Under the pieces are notes generated by a model that was given only the letters and a program-made list of their open reading frames with translations, did no database searches and was not told the DNA's origin. A program made the position numbers and the translations under genes. From contig NW_020170401.1 of assembly GCF_000524195.1 (NCBI RefSeq), forward strand, positions 76,657 to 140,656: a stretch of 64,000 bases of DNA. Direction: 5' to 3'. Within the stretch, counting starts at the first letter, position 1. The number at the start of each line of letters is the position of its first letter. The stretch comes from Echinococcus granulosus (Eukaryota > Platyhelminthes > Cestoda > Cyclophyllidea > Taeniidae). This document shows positions 21,501 through 36,500 of this stretch, piece by piece.

Positions 21501-24500
21501 GAAATAAGGCCGTCCACTTGTTATCCGTGGTGAAATCTAGCTTTGTGGTCTTTCCATTAACCTATGTTCGTTTTTTTTGTATACTTATACATTTTTCAGA
21601 CTATGCTCTTTCGTTTAAAAGTCGCTTTATATTCCGAATGATACGTTTCAGGTTTATCAATTTGACACTTAAATTTACTAGCTCCGTCTCATTGACCTCG
21701 GTGAGGTCCATGGGTTTTAATTTAACTACCCCTCCCTTAGCCTTGGTCTTTTTTTCCATGCTGAATGGATTTAAAGTACTGGCTAAATGCTATACCAGTT
21801 GATGGTGTACCTCAATTATGGCAACCATCATATGACTTGTAAAATAATAAAAGATTTTCAAATCACCGTATTGTAACTTCCAAACTGCTGCTTTGACAAG
21901 TAATCTGCGGTTATCCAAGCACAAATGCAGTTTAGGCGACTCATCTCGTTACTTTTTCAGGGGCAGTTTACCCACCTGAAAGTGGACTCGTCTCCATCGC
22001 GTGAAATTATGATTTTTACAAGTACTTTCAGATCATAGCTCTAATAAGGATCGGGCTGACTTTTGCTGCAGGTGATGTTTCGGGTTCGACGAAAAACGGC
22101 GGAAAAAAAGAAGCGTGTTTCACATCATCTGGTTTGGAATGTGTGCGCCTCCCTGTAGACCATGGTGCCATTTTGGGAGGCGTTGTCTGTCAGAATCCGG
22201 GTCACCAGAGTGACTAAGAGACGTCTCTATTGTGCTTACGCAATGTTTTCACAACCTGGTTTTCCTCATCACCATAACGGAGCACACGAGTCCCATGTGG
22301 TTGTATGCGGTAATGACTTTGTGAATTGAAGCGATTTAAAAGTCCATTGGATTGTGAAGGTCGGGATTGATTTAGGAAAAGAACAGCATCAAGGCGTACT
22401 TGATTGAGCACTCATCAAGGCTCCTTGTTACAGATGGCCAGATTATTGTGTCAACTCTGATAATAACTGGGAAACGGCACGTGTATCGTTTTGCGCACCA
22501 TTTCTGATCATTTTTAGTTCATCGTGGCTATGGCAGCGCATTAGTTGGATAAAATAAGTGGCCTAAAGAAGTTAAGTCAAATACGGCTTTCATACTCAAG
22601 CAGAGGCACCACCAGTTGGTCGTACTCGCTCTACCTTTTGATTCCAGTATTTACATTAGAAACTAGTAATTTTTTTCTCAGCTTTTATGCGTTCTCTTTC
22701 GGAAAATGGGGAGTAGTTGTCCGTTTTTGCGTTAGATTTTAATTTTATTAGATTCAGGTTTCCTTGCTGACTAGGCGAATCGCTCACCTGTGCTTTGTGG
22801 TGATGGCAGTAGCGATTCGACTAATCGGCTGATATGTGCTGTTGCGTCGGTGAAAGTTGATCCTACTTGTCATTCTTTTTGGTCGCAGTAGACTGGGGCG
22901 CGCACACTTGCAACTTTAGCACCAGCAGTTAAAATTGACATTGATGGTGGCGACAGCTATAGCAGGTAGGCTTTGTTGTGAATCGTGATTATGGCATAAT
23001 AAGACACGCCAGATGTGTGCTTCGAAAAAGCTGAAATTCTGTTGGGTTCTCGGTGGTGTGGTTGCGTGTGTGAGGCCCTTCGTTCTAGTTGGGTAACTTG
23101 TTCTCCAGCCCTTTTCATTACAAAAGCGTCCACGATACGTGTACCTATTCCACCAATCATTATAACTGGTCAACGGATGGGAACATCAGTCCGACATTCT
23201 TAGGAGCTTGTTCGGTAAAATTTCCATGCCAGTTGCAGAGCTCATTCTTGAACGGTTTTCATCGTGTTTAAATAACTTCCTTATTAGTTGAATCGTCCAC
23301 CTAATGATGGCAGATTTGCCTGGTAAATGGGTTTTTGCGGTTTCATGGCTGGCGACTAGTCTTTCCTTGATACACTTTGGACATGGAGCGAGTACCAACT
23401 AATCCACTGTACTGTCGCAAAAGTAGCAGCTACACCAGTAGCACCTAGTCGATGGATGGGGAGGAGAGGGAGACAACCACCAGTTGCCCCTTTTTCGCAG
23501 TTGTTTCTGATCATGGTACGATAAAACGCTGGATGTGTGGACGAATGAACAAGCGGGATAATTGGGTACGCTAGTGGATGACCGACAGGTAGTTGCAGCT
23601 ACCTTCTTTCTGTTCCGTTTAGTTATGGTTTTGTTAAGCCCCTTTATTGGTTAGAAGACCTGTTCTTTGACGCACGTTTTATGGGTGTGAAATAAGTTTC
23701 TCATCATAACGACAAAGTACAACGCCTGGGACAGTTTCTGTCGTTTTAATGCACTTGATAATAGTCACAAGATAAACTTATCGACTTAACCAAGAGGAAT
23801 ATTAGGTAATCGGTTTAATGAGCGCATTTTAGGCGGCATCCTGTAAGATGAAGAGATAGAAAGGTAACTGCTAGTGCTTAGTCTTTCCCCTCATCCCTTT
23901 TGATCATGTTACGATGGTGGGCGGTCTATAAACTTAAGAGGCGTTAGTAATTATGCCACCAGCAGATAAACAGTTGTAAGTGGTTTGGGTGTGAGGGCAA
24001 GTGTTGCGGTTTTTTTTAGTTGCTTTTTGAAAGCGGTACAATAAGACTGGCTGCATCCAGACAAAAAATTCGGATAAACTAGTCCGCAATTGTCACTGCA
24101 TCTCCGGTGGTAAATTAATTGACAGAAGAAGTTACAGTGCTAATTACCTTAATATTTGATAGTTTAATTGACTCACTTTTATAGTGAAAGGGGTAGTCAT
24201 CTAGTCTTTTTCCCGAATATGGACATACTAATATTGGCAATAATTAATCCTTCCCTCTTCCCTTAGTAATCGAAGTGGACTGTCCGCGCCCTGCAGACGT
24301 CGCAGACTTGGCGGAGACGCTGTCGTGCGACTACTGCGGAGGCGATGAGCGATCGAACCCGAAGCGGCCTGGCGGTGCAAGCCCCGAGGGCCTCCTCTGC
24401 TGCTCGGACTGCACGCGCTGTGCGCACTTCTCCTGCGCCCAATTCACTCCCAACATGGTCACCTCCGTACGCGGCTATCGGTGGCAGTGTCTGGAGTGCA

Positions 24501-27500
24501 AGACCTGCTGGCTTTGCGGCACTTCGGAGAACGATGTACGTGCCTTTGTTCGGTATCGATATATGGCGCTATCATAGTTTCTGGGCAAACTGTGCAACAG
24601 ACGAACGCCTTTTTTGATCACCCGATCCCTAAATCTCCTTCTGTGTCTGTAGTTTGGGGGGATATCTTTGTTTGTACGACTGAGTGTTGTCTCGCAAACG
24701 GCTTGAATTGTCTTTCCGTGCTTTGATTAATTTTAATAACTCCTTAATCACAGACAATTCCCTTTCCTTTGGGAATTGAGTTTAATTTGCGATTTTCGCA
24801 TACACTCGCTGGATCGCATAAAGCTGCTGCAATGCATTACCAGTACTAAACAGATTTGGAATTTTTTGGTACTTATTTACTTATCCTCAAGGCACCCATT
24901 TAGGCGCACTACAGCTTATTTGTCCGGTAATGGTGGAGCTGTATCAAGGGGCAAACCTTTTTTTCCTCTAAGCCATCTGAACCTTCTTCGAGATTGATGC
25001 ATTTACCACCTCTTTTAAGTAAAACAGCTTTGTAACCACTTCATCGTTCTCATCTTGGCCTAACTTTCAATGCCTAAGTCGTCTGCCAGAAAGGAGAGAA
25101 CAATTTTTTATTCCCTAAAGTAGTCCTTCACATCGTTTTAAGTTTAACATATTTGTACGCCAGTCGTATCAATCTCCCCATCTAACAGACCTTTTGTTGC
25201 TCTTGTTTTTTTTGGTTGTCCTGGTCCACATTTTCCCCCAGTTGCCATGGTGTCGAGTGTTGAAAGAAAGGTGACAATAACGCGTCGTCTAATCGTGTGT
25301 TTCTCCTTCCTTTTTGCCTGAAGTGGAACTTTTATTGATTTCCTGGAATCTGTTCGACCTCCATGTAACACTTCCGCCCTTTCCTCAAGGTCGCCGTTTT
25401 AAGCTTATTGTTGATATGCCTGAATGGAGGGAATAAATTGCTAAACTCTATCTTGGTTTTCAAAATAGCGATCAGGTTCTTTGAAACAACTCACTAGCCA
25501 GAAACGTAGATGATGCGATGAATTTTGTACTTCTACCATTTCCAACGCATCTGGTGGATTTTGACAGGGCTTCTACCTTAGGTGACCTCACCAAGTGATT
25601 TACCTTTAAGGGTGATACTGATGTCTGGATGCTTGTTACCAATGAACAGGTTTTAAATGTCGATCGTTTCCTTTGAAATAGTCTGACAATTAAAAAAAAA
25701 CTGTTTCTGATGATTTGAACACTACGAGGTTGTTTTTGGTTTCCTGTAAGGTTAAGATAGACCTTTATTTGTTCAATTCAAGTGTCGCTGCGTCGACAGT
25801 TGGTGTAGTTACTCCTTTCTGATGTAGATTTCCTCCACATCGTATAGGGGAAGATATCAGATATTACACTCGTACCCTCGTCTAATTATTCATGAAGGGA
25901 GGATACAATCAGCTTTGAGTTGCGAGCAAGCTATCCCTGGCTCCGTTATAAGACGCACAGCATGCTAGCCTAGGGCACATTTTCCTCACATTGTATGTGG
26001 AGCTTCATTTACGGCCTGTTTCTCCTGGTCTGCGTGGCAGTTTTGGCGAGCAATTTCGAGTCCAGTCTGGCTGGCTGCCCAACTCTTCCAGGCTAGCTCA
26101 CCACCTCCTCCCCCCCTCTAGGTGGGTGGATGGCTGGGTGGCAATTACGTTTCCGGAGTAGAGGCAGAAGGGTGGCGGTGGTTTTGTCCGCACCTCTCCC
26201 AACACCGTGGTGATGCTGGCGATGGTGTCTGGAGTGCTTATGTGACTGCGTCCGCGTAAAAAGGTCTGCTCTATTTCACTCCTCCGTCTCGGCAAAGTAG
26301 TCGCTATTACTTAGTAATTCTCCGACTTGTTGGGTTGTTGGACGGTCTGTCTGGAAAAGGGGAAATTATTTCCCATCATCCCTCCTCTCAATTTCGCTTT
26401 TGTGTGTGAACAAACTAGTAAGTAACTGTAGCGATAGGATCCAAATATGGAGGAGACTTACTCAGGCCCTCTCTTCTTATTTTTCCCACCAGTGGTCTTT
26501 TTGTCCCACAAGCAAAGAATCTAGTGGCGTCACTCCTTTTTTTCTCATCTCGAGATGCGATTTGATTCCTCTTTCTTTCCTCCCACCCCGATTTCAGAAG
26601 GGGACATCCACCAAGTTGTTTTATCGACTATGCGGATGCAACGCTTGCCTCTTAAGTCGTATTTAAATAACAGGTACGTTACCTCCTAGTTTTCTTTATT
26701 AAAATCAGCATTTTTGTAGTTTCGTCGCAACTACATCAGAGAAAGTTGGGAGGTTTAATGATATCAATTTCTTCTCTCCGATCTCCATTCATTTTAGTAA
26801 TCCAACTACCCAGTTTCTTCAACTTGTCAATTAGTTGCAGCTGGCCTGATGTTGTCGAATTCTCGACTTTCAGTCGTTTCCTTTCATGACAACTCCTTTT
26901 AGCTCACGTCTAGTACGTGATATGTGGCTCCTTTCCAGAATTGAAGTCACCGGCCAGAAGGCAACAACGGCTAGCCATTCGTAACAAATTGTGACACTAT
27001 GGTCTATGCCACTCGTGAACTTTTCATTCTACAAAAGGCGAGTTTTAAATTGTCCCTCGGTCCTCCTTCGTTGATGCCTGGGTTGTACCTTCTCTCTTTT
27101 ATTCTGTCCAAAAAATACGAGATGACCAGCAATGCCATGTTCATTAACCGTACAGTCTCTAACACTGCGTCTTAAGGTGCCCCGATGACAGGGCTTTGCC
27201 ATTCGTACTGGCATTGAAAGCACCCCACGCCAAGTTACAAGATGTAACAATGTGCCACTGTATTGATAGGGTTCACTGCCTTTGAGCCGCGATATCATCA
27301 AAGGGAGAAGTCGAGTGCTCATTTTTTTCAAACCATCTATCCTCTCCACGTTGCTATTTTGTTCAACATGACCTGGTTTGTTTGGAGTTGTGGCATCCGT
27401 GACGCCCTACCGCTGCCAATTCACCCGTGATATAAAAGGACTCCATCTACTTTAGTACGGCCGCCTTGATCTCAGGTCACGTCTTTTGCACTGATGGCTT

Positions 27501-30500
27501 GTTAAATGCTCAGGACCCATCTTCTGCTAAAATGGGACGTCGTCATTCGCCAGTCGTTGAGGTATCCTTTTGGCGGCGCCTGTACAACTACGTCGTTGTT
27601 CCACGGCTAAACTTGTACTCGGTAATTTTGGCCTGGATTTTGTTTTACAAGCAAAAGGATGGAAAATTGGAAGCGTGATATCCATAGAAACTTTCCATAT
27701 TTACCGCAATGGACATAAGATCGGGCATTTCATGCTCACCAGCTCATGCATGATTGGTATATGCGCTACCGGGGTCGGTCTCATAGAAAAATTAACTATC
27801 ATGGGCGTTGTTTTATTGTCCCAATTTGACTGTTAGTTGTAAAACCGAAATGACCCATTCAACTCCTGGTTGACAATTAAAAACCCGATTTTTTTAGAAC
27901 GATAACATCAAGCATCCATTTTAGGATTCGTTGGTACAAGTTACCATAAACCAATATGGAACATAAGTCACACAATTCATTCCCCGAATGCTTTCGTCCA
28001 TCAGCTATTTAGAAATGCAAAATAAACCCCTATTATGCTCCTAAAATAAAGTTTACCCGTTGGTCCACCCGTTCTAGCACCTGAATTGCTCTGGTAGACG
28101 TTGTTAGGTCCATGGAGTTGGGAAAGCTGAAAAGCCAGTGACGAAGAAAGAAAGAGACTCCGAAATGCTATTCGTCGTTGACGCAAGTTTCGATGGTCCA
28201 AATTACCAGAAAACGTTTGGTGTTATTTTTCCTGTACTATTTACCTTGGTCCAAGTAGGACCAACGAAAAATAAGGTGTTCTGTCCCCATTTAGCAAGTC
28301 GTTTTGTTGGTGTAACACAATTCATTTCCGCTTTTCGCGGTGTTTTTTGACCCCAAAATAAGCCCTGCACCAGGTCACGACGTTGAGCATATCCGAACTC
28401 ATTACCTCGGAGACGTTAGAAGAGGAGTTGAGGTGCCATGGGCAAAGGTCTTGTCGCAACCGATTTGGAAAGTCCGCGCAGGTATGGCAAACTTTCAGCC
28501 CCTTTTTTGTTTCCTGATTCGATTCACCCGCCTTCATTTAGTGGCGAATCAAGGTGGCTATTGTCGTTCTAATTGGTGCTCCATTGTTGTCTCTCTCATT
28601 TCGACTGGAAAAAAGATGGCAGTTTTTTTTCTCCAAAATATTTGGCGCTTCTAGGTGACACTTACTTCCGCTGCGTCCTGAACCAGACGTGTTTTTCCGG
28701 CTCTGCACAATTGGCCATTGTTTTAGCTGTTGCAATTGAATTACCGTTTTCATATGGCTATTCGCTCTCCGTCCCTGCTTCCACACTATCAACAGTTGTA
28801 GTTTTGTCTAAAAGCACATCACTAATCTTTATGCGCTTCCATAGAATTTGTGATGGATTGTTTCAAGACTTGCGACTTCTTACCCCTAAGCTTTCTGATT
28901 GATACTCTAACATTATTACCAGCATGGGGTCATGAAACCGTATTTATTACCAGTTTGTTATGTAATAATCGGTGTCGTGGCTATTCACCGTTGGTTTATT
29001 CCTTCATTCCAGATGCTAACCGCATCTCTACCAGTTCTAGTTTTGTCCAACGAGGCGCCAATTCTGTTTTCGGTATAATTTAAGCATAGTAATAGTGGGT
29101 GGCTCATACTTCTGTATCTGGCCTTCAGTGAATCCTTTGCCTCACGCCATCGACGCTCAAGAATTGGGTGTTATTGTGGTTGTTTACTACACCTCCAGCA
29201 GTTTAAATCTATGGGGTGAAATACCTCGCATCTCGTGCATTTTAGTCTCGATTTTTTTTTGTTCAGGGTGCAGTCAAATGGTCACAATCACATAACAATG
29301 TTAAGACTGATCTCACTTCTTCCTGAGGCCGTGTTTGTTGCTATTTGGATACCGATTTTCGGTTTATTCATTGTCTATTTTGTTCCCTCCTTCCGGGGTT
29401 GTCACATCTCTAAGAGCCAACTTTACTGAAAACTGTCGGCTTTTCAACCACAAGCACCTTTGTGATTTTTGGCAAATTTTGACAGGGATGGTCGCAAATG
29501 AATTCCCTAAAGTCGTGTGCATTCCATTTCTGACTCTCTTCGATTGAGCCCTCAGTAGATTCGTCACCCTACCTCGGGGCAAGTTTCGCTTGTGTAGGGT
29601 CCGTGAACTGCCGACTGGGAGGAAGTAACCGCCGCTTTGCCGTGTGTGCGGGCCGCGACTAGGCTGATAGAAAGTGTGCTGACGTCGATGGTTTTACTGA
29701 ATAATTGAGCCCCGGAACCTAATTACTTCGGTTCAGTGTTGATCACCTCTATTTTACCACTTTTCCAGACAAGACTGGCCACTGATTCATCTCCGCTGCG
29801 TGTGTATGAGTGGGTGGCTGCCTCGGGGTTGTGCTGCATGACGTGGCTGGAGGGGGGTCTGTTAACCTTATACGTCAATCTAGAATTTTCGTACTTGTTG
29901 CAGACAGACGAAGCAAACTTATTTAACAAGAAGGAGGTTTTGAATTTCATTTAATCCCATCCCTACGTAAATTGGCCGAACTTCCATTTCAACTTTATGA
30001 GGATCATATATCGGAAGTGGTCTTTTGCGACTATTCAAGGTGAAGATGACGTGATGCATGTGTCATACCTATTATAGTGAGTAGTGATGTGCATTTCTTA
30101 CTTTCATTTGGGATTTACCCAAACCCAAATCTCTTCAGTGTCAGTCCCTTTCATGTTATTTCTTTGAACTCAGGCCTTTCGGATGAGTCGACATCTTCCA
30201 TCGTCTGTCACTTATTGTCAGCTTGCTGTCACAGATCCTCTATATCTTTCAGTCGTCTTGTGGAATCGTCTTGTTCGTCGAACGCAGGTTGGGAGGCGCA
30301 TCCACCTCGAATGAGAAGTCAGTGTCAGTCCTCAAAAATGTTCTAGAATCCTTATTTGGTGTGAGAATGTTGTGTGGAACTGCCTTCACAACAAGAGGGC
30401 TCTTGATTTCAATTAGTGGTCTGTTTTAATGGAGATCTTCAATCCTTTGGGAGGATGCATTGCATATTTTACCAGTGTGGGGATCTCTTTTGGTAGACAG

Positions 30501-33500
30501 ATTGGCCTAAAATCAACGTTTTTTAAACTACTTTTATCCTAAATGTACTCCTCTAGTTGTCTACTAGAGTTAATGTTCAAATTCGTGCAAAAGGTCAAAG
30601 GCAAAACTATTGTTTCGCTCCATAGCAGAAGTTCCTTGTTGATGCCCGTAGCACTGCACTTTAAAAGGGTTTCTTGCGGTGTCTTCATTCCAGGTGAGGA
30701 CGTGATGAACTCAGTAGCCGCAGGGATCCAACTTATAAATTGTGCTACAATTCTTGGCACCATTCAGTTAGGATGTCCCCCTGTAACCACCTACTCTGCG
30801 CCCATCTTTTTTGTAAGGGAATTTAATTTAAATCCATCCCTTTAAATGCGTTGTTTTGGGAACATTTCTGCCCCATTCTGCATAGCCTATCTGAATTACC
30901 TAGTTTAGCCATTCCATATTGCCTCCATCATTCGTAGCAAGGATTAAGGAGTAATTATGTCCGTGCATTCAGCCCTAACACATCTGGCTGCTCCTCCTCC
31001 ACGCAGCCACTTTTGATTTCCCTCGGGGTCGGGTCTGTCTAGGGTTGTGGATTCTTTCAAAGGCGCTACTCTTCATGTGCCTGTTATGATGGTCTCGATT
31101 CAATTAAAGGAGGGCCAGTCTTATTCTTCCATGCCCATGCTCCCCTGTGTATCGGGTTACTGGGACGGATTATGAGAAAAGAGAAGGAAGAGAAATTGGT
31201 TTGTGCACTTTTGGCAAATGTCTTGGATAATGCCTTTGTCTGTTGAATGAGCGGTTGCCATCTGCTTCCCACTCACCATAGGTAGCTGGAACACAGTAGG
31301 ACTTGCGTTCACTTTGTACGCTACCGTTCCTCGGCCCATCAAATTATTAGAGTTTAGGGGAAATTTACGATGAAAAACTACCATTTACTTCTATTGGATG
31401 CCGACGGCATCATACTTTTCCGTTGCAATGTATTTCTGTTGCCGACTGATTTGGGTTGGTGGTGACACTATTGTTGTAAGTGTTAGGTGTGCGTCTTTCT
31501 CTCAGTAGGGTAATGGACTCTTTATTCCGCTCTAGTTGTTTCCTCCCATTAAACAGTCCCGGACGATTGCAATGAATACGATTTGACTCTCCTTACCTTA
31601 CGAATCGAATTTATTTCTGTTCAGAAGTTGCAAAAGACAACCCTCAAATTCGTTATATATCGTTTGGAGGAGGTAGAGTAGCCGAATTTGGCGCCCAAAA
31701 GTGGTCTTAGTAAGCGTTTTGATTGTGGTGGTGATTCCTAGACGGTGGCGCATCACATTCAGGAAAACCGTCTTCTTTTGATAGGTATGACAAATTACTT
31801 AGTTGCCGTTCTTTAGGATAATCTTAAATCAGCATTTCATTAACAAGTTTCAGTAAAATTTAACGTGGGTGATGAAATGTTTCGTGTGCACTTACATCAA
31901 CACCTATGGTGAAGGGAAAGCCATGGTGCCAGTTGCCATCCACCAACAGACGACAACAAGCTTCAAGGAATAGCAATTTGTTGTCCCCCACTTCTTTCAC
32001 GAATGCTAGAAAAAAACCTTCATGTATTTTACATGTTTTGTTGACTGGCCGCCTGACCAACTTGCGATGGGGAATGACTTTTGTGTATGCTCCAAAGTTA
32101 GGCAAACGAGCATATCATTGGTAATCTCCGATGAATCAACTCACTACTCCACTCTACACTTCGGCGACAACACCTCATCTGCTTTCGACTACGATCTGTG
32201 TGTTTGTGCGTTCACTATGAATTATTCGCTTTGCCGGGGGAGGGGCAAGCAACAGTGACGGGTGGAATCCATCTACTCGATAAGACCCCACCCTTTGCAA
32301 GACCACTTCCTTTTTTGGAAAAGCTTGTGAACAGTCAATCAGTAGGACTGTTGTCTCTTCCCTAAATGCCAACCGCATTGCACGATTCCATCCCACGTTC
32401 TTTTACTAATGATCCGGTCCAAAGTGAATTTTAGGTCAGATTGATCAGCTTAAACTATTCATAGAGGTTCTTTGATATCCTAACAGACTTACCGCAAAAG
32501 ATTCACGTAATAAATGAACGTTGAGGCCTCTACAGATTTGGCTGAAGCAAGGCGTCTTACCTTTCTACTTACCACCCAGACCCTATTTCTCAGGGCGTCT
32601 AATTTTTAAGACGAAAAAAAACTGTCATCTACTTTTAATGCTTGGTTAATCCTTACTTTTACCGTTTGGTCAGCGAGTCATTCCATGGTTTGAATTAATG
32701 ACGGCCTGTCAACGTAAAGTCCCGAACGGAAGTTATCGTATCCATTATCCCACCCTCGAGGCACTCCTGGCCTATTAGAAGGGAAGTAATGGCTCTGTAG
32801 TAACAGTGACTAATGAGGCATTAAATCTAGTAGATTCAGTGAATTTCACGATTTGCTGAATTTCGTGTGTACTGAAATCGATGTTCCTGTTTATGAGGCT
32901 TCGTGGTCGCCTCCACTTGTGACATTGGTAGCCTTGACTTAAGGTATGCTTGTACCTGCACTGCTATTGACTCTAGTTATCTTAAATATTGTGGTACTGA
33001 TTTTACCCTTGTTGCAGGATGTAGAGAATATGAGATGCCTCAAAACACACTGCTAAAGTCTCATGCAATTGGTCTTCCAAATTCACTTGGCTATTGTTCA
33101 AATCAGCTCTTCTGTCCCATGTCCGTATTATTAATGCGACAGGCATGCATCAAATTAACCGAAAACTAATTGGAATAGATGTGCTCCCTCAACTCCTCCT
33201 TACGGGCTGGAAGAGGGGATTCACCTGGTCAAAATGTGTTCCTCTCGCCTTCCGCCTAGTGCGATGCACGTCAGCAGATTGTGATGCGCACTTCGTGGGT
33301 GGGTGTGCGCCCGTTTGTCCGTCCGCGCAGGGATTTGACCTCAATCGTGACCTGCATCTGGTGGTAGGGCAGGCGGAAAAGGGTGTTTGTCTTCCTTTTC
33401 TCCTTCATCTCAGCCACTCACTTCACTTCAAAGAATGGCATTTTGGCGATAAATGCACCGTCAACTTGAATTGAAAGAGCGCCGTGTAGTGCCTGATTCT

Positions 33501-36500
33501 GAAAGGCCTGAGAGGTTGGTGACTTAGGTAACGCGATAGCCGGAGTGTGGTGAATGAAGAATCCGTGTAGTCATAGACGGTTACGGCTTGCCTGCCATAG
33601 CTACTTGTGAAGGGGCTTTGAATCGAGCACTCAAAAGAGAAGGTGCTGTGCAATTAGTTAATCATTCTGCCTTTACACCCAAATTACTGCAGACGAAATT
33701 CACCAGACTTGTGGATCAACTATTGGCCGGACGATTCTTGAAGCGACGTTATCTTCGGGCCAAATTTCGTAACCACTGTGACAGAATGTCACGATCCCAG
33801 AACACTCGAATGGCTGGCCTGTTTTAGAAGTGAAATTCCTCGTAGGCGAAATTCCTACTCAAACTACCGACTAGAATTCTCTTTCTTTGTCTCTTTGGGG
33901 GTGTATGGCGAATATTTTGATGCAAGATCGAGCCTCAAGACTTAAATCAACAGGAAAGACTTTTCATTCAAAGCTCTACCCACTTTCGTCACCTTATGTC
34001 TCGGTATATTGTGGTACCGAAGTAGACCGCATCCTCAAACACATGGACACGCCTTTTTCTCCACGCATGAACCTCTCCTCGCCACACACACCCAAGAATA
34101 CGGTTTTGGGGACGATAGGCACCCACTTTTGTAGTTTATCATCATGACTGCTTCAGTGAGTGGTGTGGGTGTTGGGTGCGTAAGTTCGAATCAAATACTT
34201 GAAATCTCGAGGTTTGGCAATCAATCTAACATTTTGCACGTTAAAACTCCGGCGGATGGAATCGTGCATCGAAACGGGAGCTTGAACTTTAACTCGCTGC
34301 ATCATCAGCATTACTGGGTCTCGTGACTAGTAGTTCAAAAGTTGTGCCTTTGGGGTGGAGGTGGTTTTAAGGGTGCCTCTCTATCATTCACCATCTCGTG
34401 TCCAACTTCGTTTCAACCACGGTGCTACTACACTCTAAACCGGAAAGCTCACTTCAACCAATCGGCATCTGTTGAATATGGATGGTGGACAGCAGATATT
34501 TTCACGTTCTCAGGTAACGTTTTATCCCCTTTGTTTTCTTCAGCTCCACGATAATTGTTTGAAATAAACTTACTGATTACAAGCCAAGATAAGTTTCGCC
34601 AATACATCGTCGGCATAACCATAAATAGGAGTAGTAAGACTGCCCGAACTTTGACTTGATGGCTTATCGCCTTTGGTACTTCATGAAATAAACGCCTGCC
34701 CTCTGGTTACTGTATCGAGGGTTTATTTATGAACAGTACGTCTAAATCAGTTTTTATGACAGTCCGGGTGGTGTTACTCCTCTTTCATCGACTGGGGCCG
34801 GTTACAAAGGGTGGGTTAGTTGTCCACGGTATCGAATCTCTCACAGAGTTGGATCGCTTTTAGGGCTAAAGCCACAGTAATGGAATTGCTGGCTTAAACT
34901 GTCAAACTGTGTCCGCTGGTTTCTGGCTATGAGACACCTAAGTAAAACCTTGTTAGGAAGCTAAGTAAGTGCCGAAGTCCTTTTATTCTCTGAGATGGTC
35001 ATCATTGCAGCCTGTAATCCTTTTTCAACGAGTTACAAGATTGAAGCTTCAAATTTTAAAATGTGCTTTGTCTCTTGAGGCCAAGTAAAAGCATAGCTGT
35101 AGCCACTTTAGCTTTATCTTCTACTTTGCGTGTGCTTGCCTAATTCTACTGCCAAGAAATGGTGATAATCATCAACTGGGGAGATGGGAGGATCACTGGG
35201 GACGAGGCGTGGTAGCATCTCTCATCACATCGCATCCTCAAGTGCAAGTCATCTCAGGAGAAAGTTTTTTTGCGTTTTGTGGTCTTTCGTTGTCTTGTGA
35301 GAATAGGACCTTCTTTCTATTGACTAGCGGCTAACTAGTTCTTTCTTTCTTGACCTATCCGGGGAGGAAGTTGCGTTTTCACATTTTCAAGCTGTATCAA
35401 GTATGTAGATCTTGGCCGTGACTGTTGTTTGGCTTTCAGGAAGTGAATAATTTATGTTCAAAAAAACCCCATCTCTAGTCCACCTTCAAACCCGCCCACA
35501 CAAACCATAGTTATGTGGGTATGAAGCGTTGCGCCATAGGTCTGCGGTGGTGGGTGGATTTTTGGAGGATAACCAATGCTAGGTACATGCATTGTACCCG
35601 TTTCGGAGCATCTGTACCATTCCACTACAACGCTCATATTCCGAGATTACATACTTTTCCTAATAATTAACATTTGGTTCAAGAGGTGAATTTAGGCCTG
35701 CTCTATTGCAGACCTACATTAACCAAAACCATCGAACTAACCATAGTAAAGGGGAATTGTCTGCGCCTATGGCTACGTTTATATGGTCTTCACATTTGAG
35801 ATTTCGAGGAATGAAGACATTCAAAGATTTTTGGGTCTTGAAATTTTCTACCTCAAATCAACTTTCATGAACGCCTTAGTATTCTGGTTGTTATTTCCCT
35901 CCCTCGCTCGCCTTGGCCGTGACTGAACTGAGATTGACGCAGCGCACAAACAGCAGCCACCCCGGTCTCCACCCCCCTCTCTTCCTCCCGCACTGATTTC
36001 TCTCAAAACCTTTCCCCCTCAAATTTGGACAAAAAGATATTCAGCGTTTTAGCGTTTGCCTGGCTGACTCTTCATCTGGCTACCTCCCTCTTCGCCTTCC
36101 GTACTCTCCTGTCAGTAGGAGGTGCCCTCTTTTTCCTATCGCTTTATCTCTCTCTCTCCCTCCCTTCTTGAGGGAGAAAAACAAGTCAACAAATGGGTAA
36201 ATAAATGAATGCCCGAGCAACTGCGTTTCTCGTAGAGGCTGCTTGATTGTTTTCCCTCTTGAGTTTGTCGTTAATTAGCTAGTATTAGCTATCCCTCCAC
36301 CTCCTCCTCCAGCCCTTCCCCTTCTTCGTGGATGAGCTAATCTCGCCTCGGCTTGGTCTAATTCCTGCCCCACGAAAAAGTCTCGATTTTACGCTTCTCT
36401 TTGTTTCCTTTTTTTAACAGGTCATTTGTGAGAGAGAAGTTTTGGAGAGCAGAAAACACTCTCATGGTAGCATAATAATCGTTTTGCTGTGCGGCTTTCG

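Noticed and set aside
35411..35925. 14-bp direct repeat CTTGGCCGTGACTG at 35411 and 35912
   Set aside because: No flanking similarity; some 14-mer pairs are expected by chance in 64 kb.
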